Shown here one piece after another: positions 44,612 through 45,710 of a DNA stretch of 45,710 nucleotides. Where the stretch lies: positions 1 to 45,710 of the IMG/VR virus record IMGVR_UViG_3300033388_001228. One strand, given 5' to 3'. The DNA is from a virus. Position 1 is the stretch's first letter. The number at the start of each line of letters is the position of its first letter. The notes under the pieces were generated by a model that was not told the DNA's origin, made no database searches, and worked only from the letters and a program-made list of their open reading frames with translations. The position numbers were made by a program, and so were the translations under genes.

Positions 44612-45710
44612 TATTCTAGTGCTTCTCTGCTGTTCACGGCGTTGCCTGCGTATGGAGTGGTCTGGGCAATATTCTCCCAGATGTTTGCGGTGAACAATAC
44701 CGTCACCTTATCGTCATCAAATACGGTCATGATTCCGGTCACTGGATCTGTCTCGGTATAGTTTTTCAGGATCTTCCTCGAAAGGTTCAGCTGGCCGCCA
44801 GCCGTATTGACTGTCGTGTGTCCACGGACATCGTGCGCCCATGTCTCAGCATTTTCAGTCTCATCGATGATCACTGTGCCGGCTGATTGATCGTCAGGCG
44901 GTAGGCTGTAGTTGCCCCGCAGATGGATCGTGCCGCCGACGCAGGTCGCGTCCAGATGAAGTTGGCCGCCATACATTTCAATCGTATGGGTGCCGCCAGT
45001 CATCCCCTTGATGCCCAGTGACCTGTGCCAGTCGCTGACCTGTAGCACGTTCGACCCGGTGGTAATGTTGGCGTAGCCACCCCCAGATTTATTTGAGTAG
45101 CACTCTATGAGATGAGCGGCGCCATTAATTGTAATGTCACCAACAATAGCGCATTTTTCCACAAACCCAGCAAACTCAAAAGTTGGAAGTAGCACCCCCT
45201 GCTGGACGATAACTGATCCGGTGGACATCCCTTCCATCTGGCACTGGAAAAACTTTGCGCCCGTCAATATGCGGCTACTGGTATCTACGGTTGGCAGTCC
45301 AACACCAACCACCGTAAGGTTCTTGAGATCCCTGTCAAGAAGGATGTCGCTCAGCAGATGGATATGCCTGATGTTTTTTGCCTCAGCGTAGTCGATTGCC
45401 GTAGGCGTATCATTAAACGGGGTTTCCTGAGAGCCATCCCCTAGCGCCGCCAGAGAAGTATCAATCCACACGAACTGCTGGATATGAGACAGCTTCTCGT
45501 CCAGAGGGGCCACTGACTGAGTGATCGGCTGCAGGCCATTAATCAACACCCGATAGGTGCCTATTGTCGGAATGAGTATGGGGATGGCTGAGTCTTTGGG
45601 AACAAGCTGCCCGATAAAAGTATAGGTGCCATCATTTTCAGCAGGACGAATTCGCCAGCCTTCAACATTATTCATGAATGTATAGCACCCCTGATCAATG
45701 GAGCCAACAA
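44611..45710 (-). CDS. Right-handed beta-helix-like structural protein, 5' end missing
   Basis: At least 354 residues from ATG 45675, but the frame is open to the window edge and reads CYTFMNNVEGWRIRPAEND, so the protein probably starts upstream and lacks its 5' end here. GWRIRPAENDGTYTFIGQL with the following PTIGTYRVLI is a module that phage tail proteins use near their centre. The rest has short repeated strands (ITINGAAHLIECYSNKSG, VGDITINGA) of a beta-helix and ends in an acidic-loop TETDPVTGIMTVFDDDKVTV. Likely a spike or minor tail/portal-near protein. Confidence 0.55.
   Translation of the reverse strand, partial: VGSIDQGCYTFMNNVEGWRIRPAENDGTYTFIGQLVPKDSAIPILIPTIGTYRVLINGLQPITQSVAPLDEKLSHIQQFVWIDTSLAALGDGSQETPFNDTPTAIDYAEAKNIRHIHLLSDILLDRDLKNLTVVGVGLPTVDTSSRILTGAKFFQCQMEGMSTGSVIVQQGVLLPTFEFAGFVEKCAIVGDITINGAAHLIECYSNKSGGGYANITTGSNVLQVSDWHRSLGIKGMTGGTHTIEMYGGQLHLDATCVGGTIHLRGNYSLPPDDQSAGTVIIDETENAETWAHDVRGHTTVNTAGGQLNLSRKILKNYTETDPVTGIMTVFDDDKVTVLFTANIWENIAQTTPYAGNAVNSREALE

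Noticed and set aside
1-45710. CRISPR array or insertion sequence
   Set aside because: No regularly spaced direct repeats and no transposase or integrase gene were seen.

Overview
The window is part of a double-stranded DNA tailed phage genome, most likely a podovirus of a Gram-negative (probably gammaproteobacterial) host. Evidence: one long minus-strand late cluster carries an HK97-type coat protein, a scaffold, two head-tail adaptor-like proteins, a P22 gp10-like tail nozzle, very large fibres and internal (ejection-type) virion proteins. No tape measure, tail tube, sheath or baseplate gene is visible. Promoters fit bacterial sigma70 and Shine-Dalgarno sites are strong. No integrase, DNA polymerase, primase or RNA polymerase is seen. 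The host assignment is inference.

Layout. (1) 1-3191, minus: a truncated coiled-coil gene, the small terminase and about ten small genes. (2) 3192-3504: a compact divergent promoter over an inverted-repeat operator, with structured leaders on both sides; the plus leader contains a convincing type III hammerhead ribozyme. (3) 3505-6352, plus: a string of small single-gene cassettes, several with the same start-associated leader, ending in a DUF932-type gene. (4) 6356-11182, minus: RusA-like resolvase, PD-(D/E)XK-like nuclease, SF2 helicase and small genes. (5) 11183-11778: control region with a minus promoter/operator, a candidate small RNA ending in an intrinsic terminator, and an extended -10 promoter. 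(6) 11779-12455, plus: a basic small protein and a papain-like cysteine peptidase homologue. (7) 12516-13419, minus: a Cro/YdaS-like regulator, a Cys-rich gene, a structured RNA stretch, tRNA-Glu(UUC) and a small membrane protein. (8) 13532-17885, plus: recombination operon (RecT, YqaJ exonuclease, coiled-coil partner, SSB, DUF968-like protein, exported thermonuclease). (9) 17872-45710, minus: virion operon, which ends in a 3074-residue polyvalent protein.

How it fits together. The Cro-like protein probably controls the early promoters through a TCAACA/TGTTGA inverted repeat found at three of them. RecT, the YqaJ exonuclease, SSB, helicase and RusA form a replication/recombination set. The late operon builds the capsid and tail and loads internal proteins; the polyvalent protein carries an inorganic-pyrophosphatase-like domain and two HExxH-type metallopeptidase signatures. 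A sulfotransferase-like and a 2-oxoglutarate oxygenase-like gene sit inside this operon. TerS is at the left edge and the late operon runs off the right edge on the same strand, so TerL, portal and lysis genes probably lie in the missing arc of a circular map; the window may be most of the genome (inference).

Most unusual signals: the hammerhead ribozyme; three nearby leaders with the same frame (CAARTS, hairpin, TGG linker, ACTACCACC, Shine-Dalgarno) but without the hammerhead core; at least nine genes sharing the ACTACCACC start-associated element; and a three-way-junction RNA after ssb.
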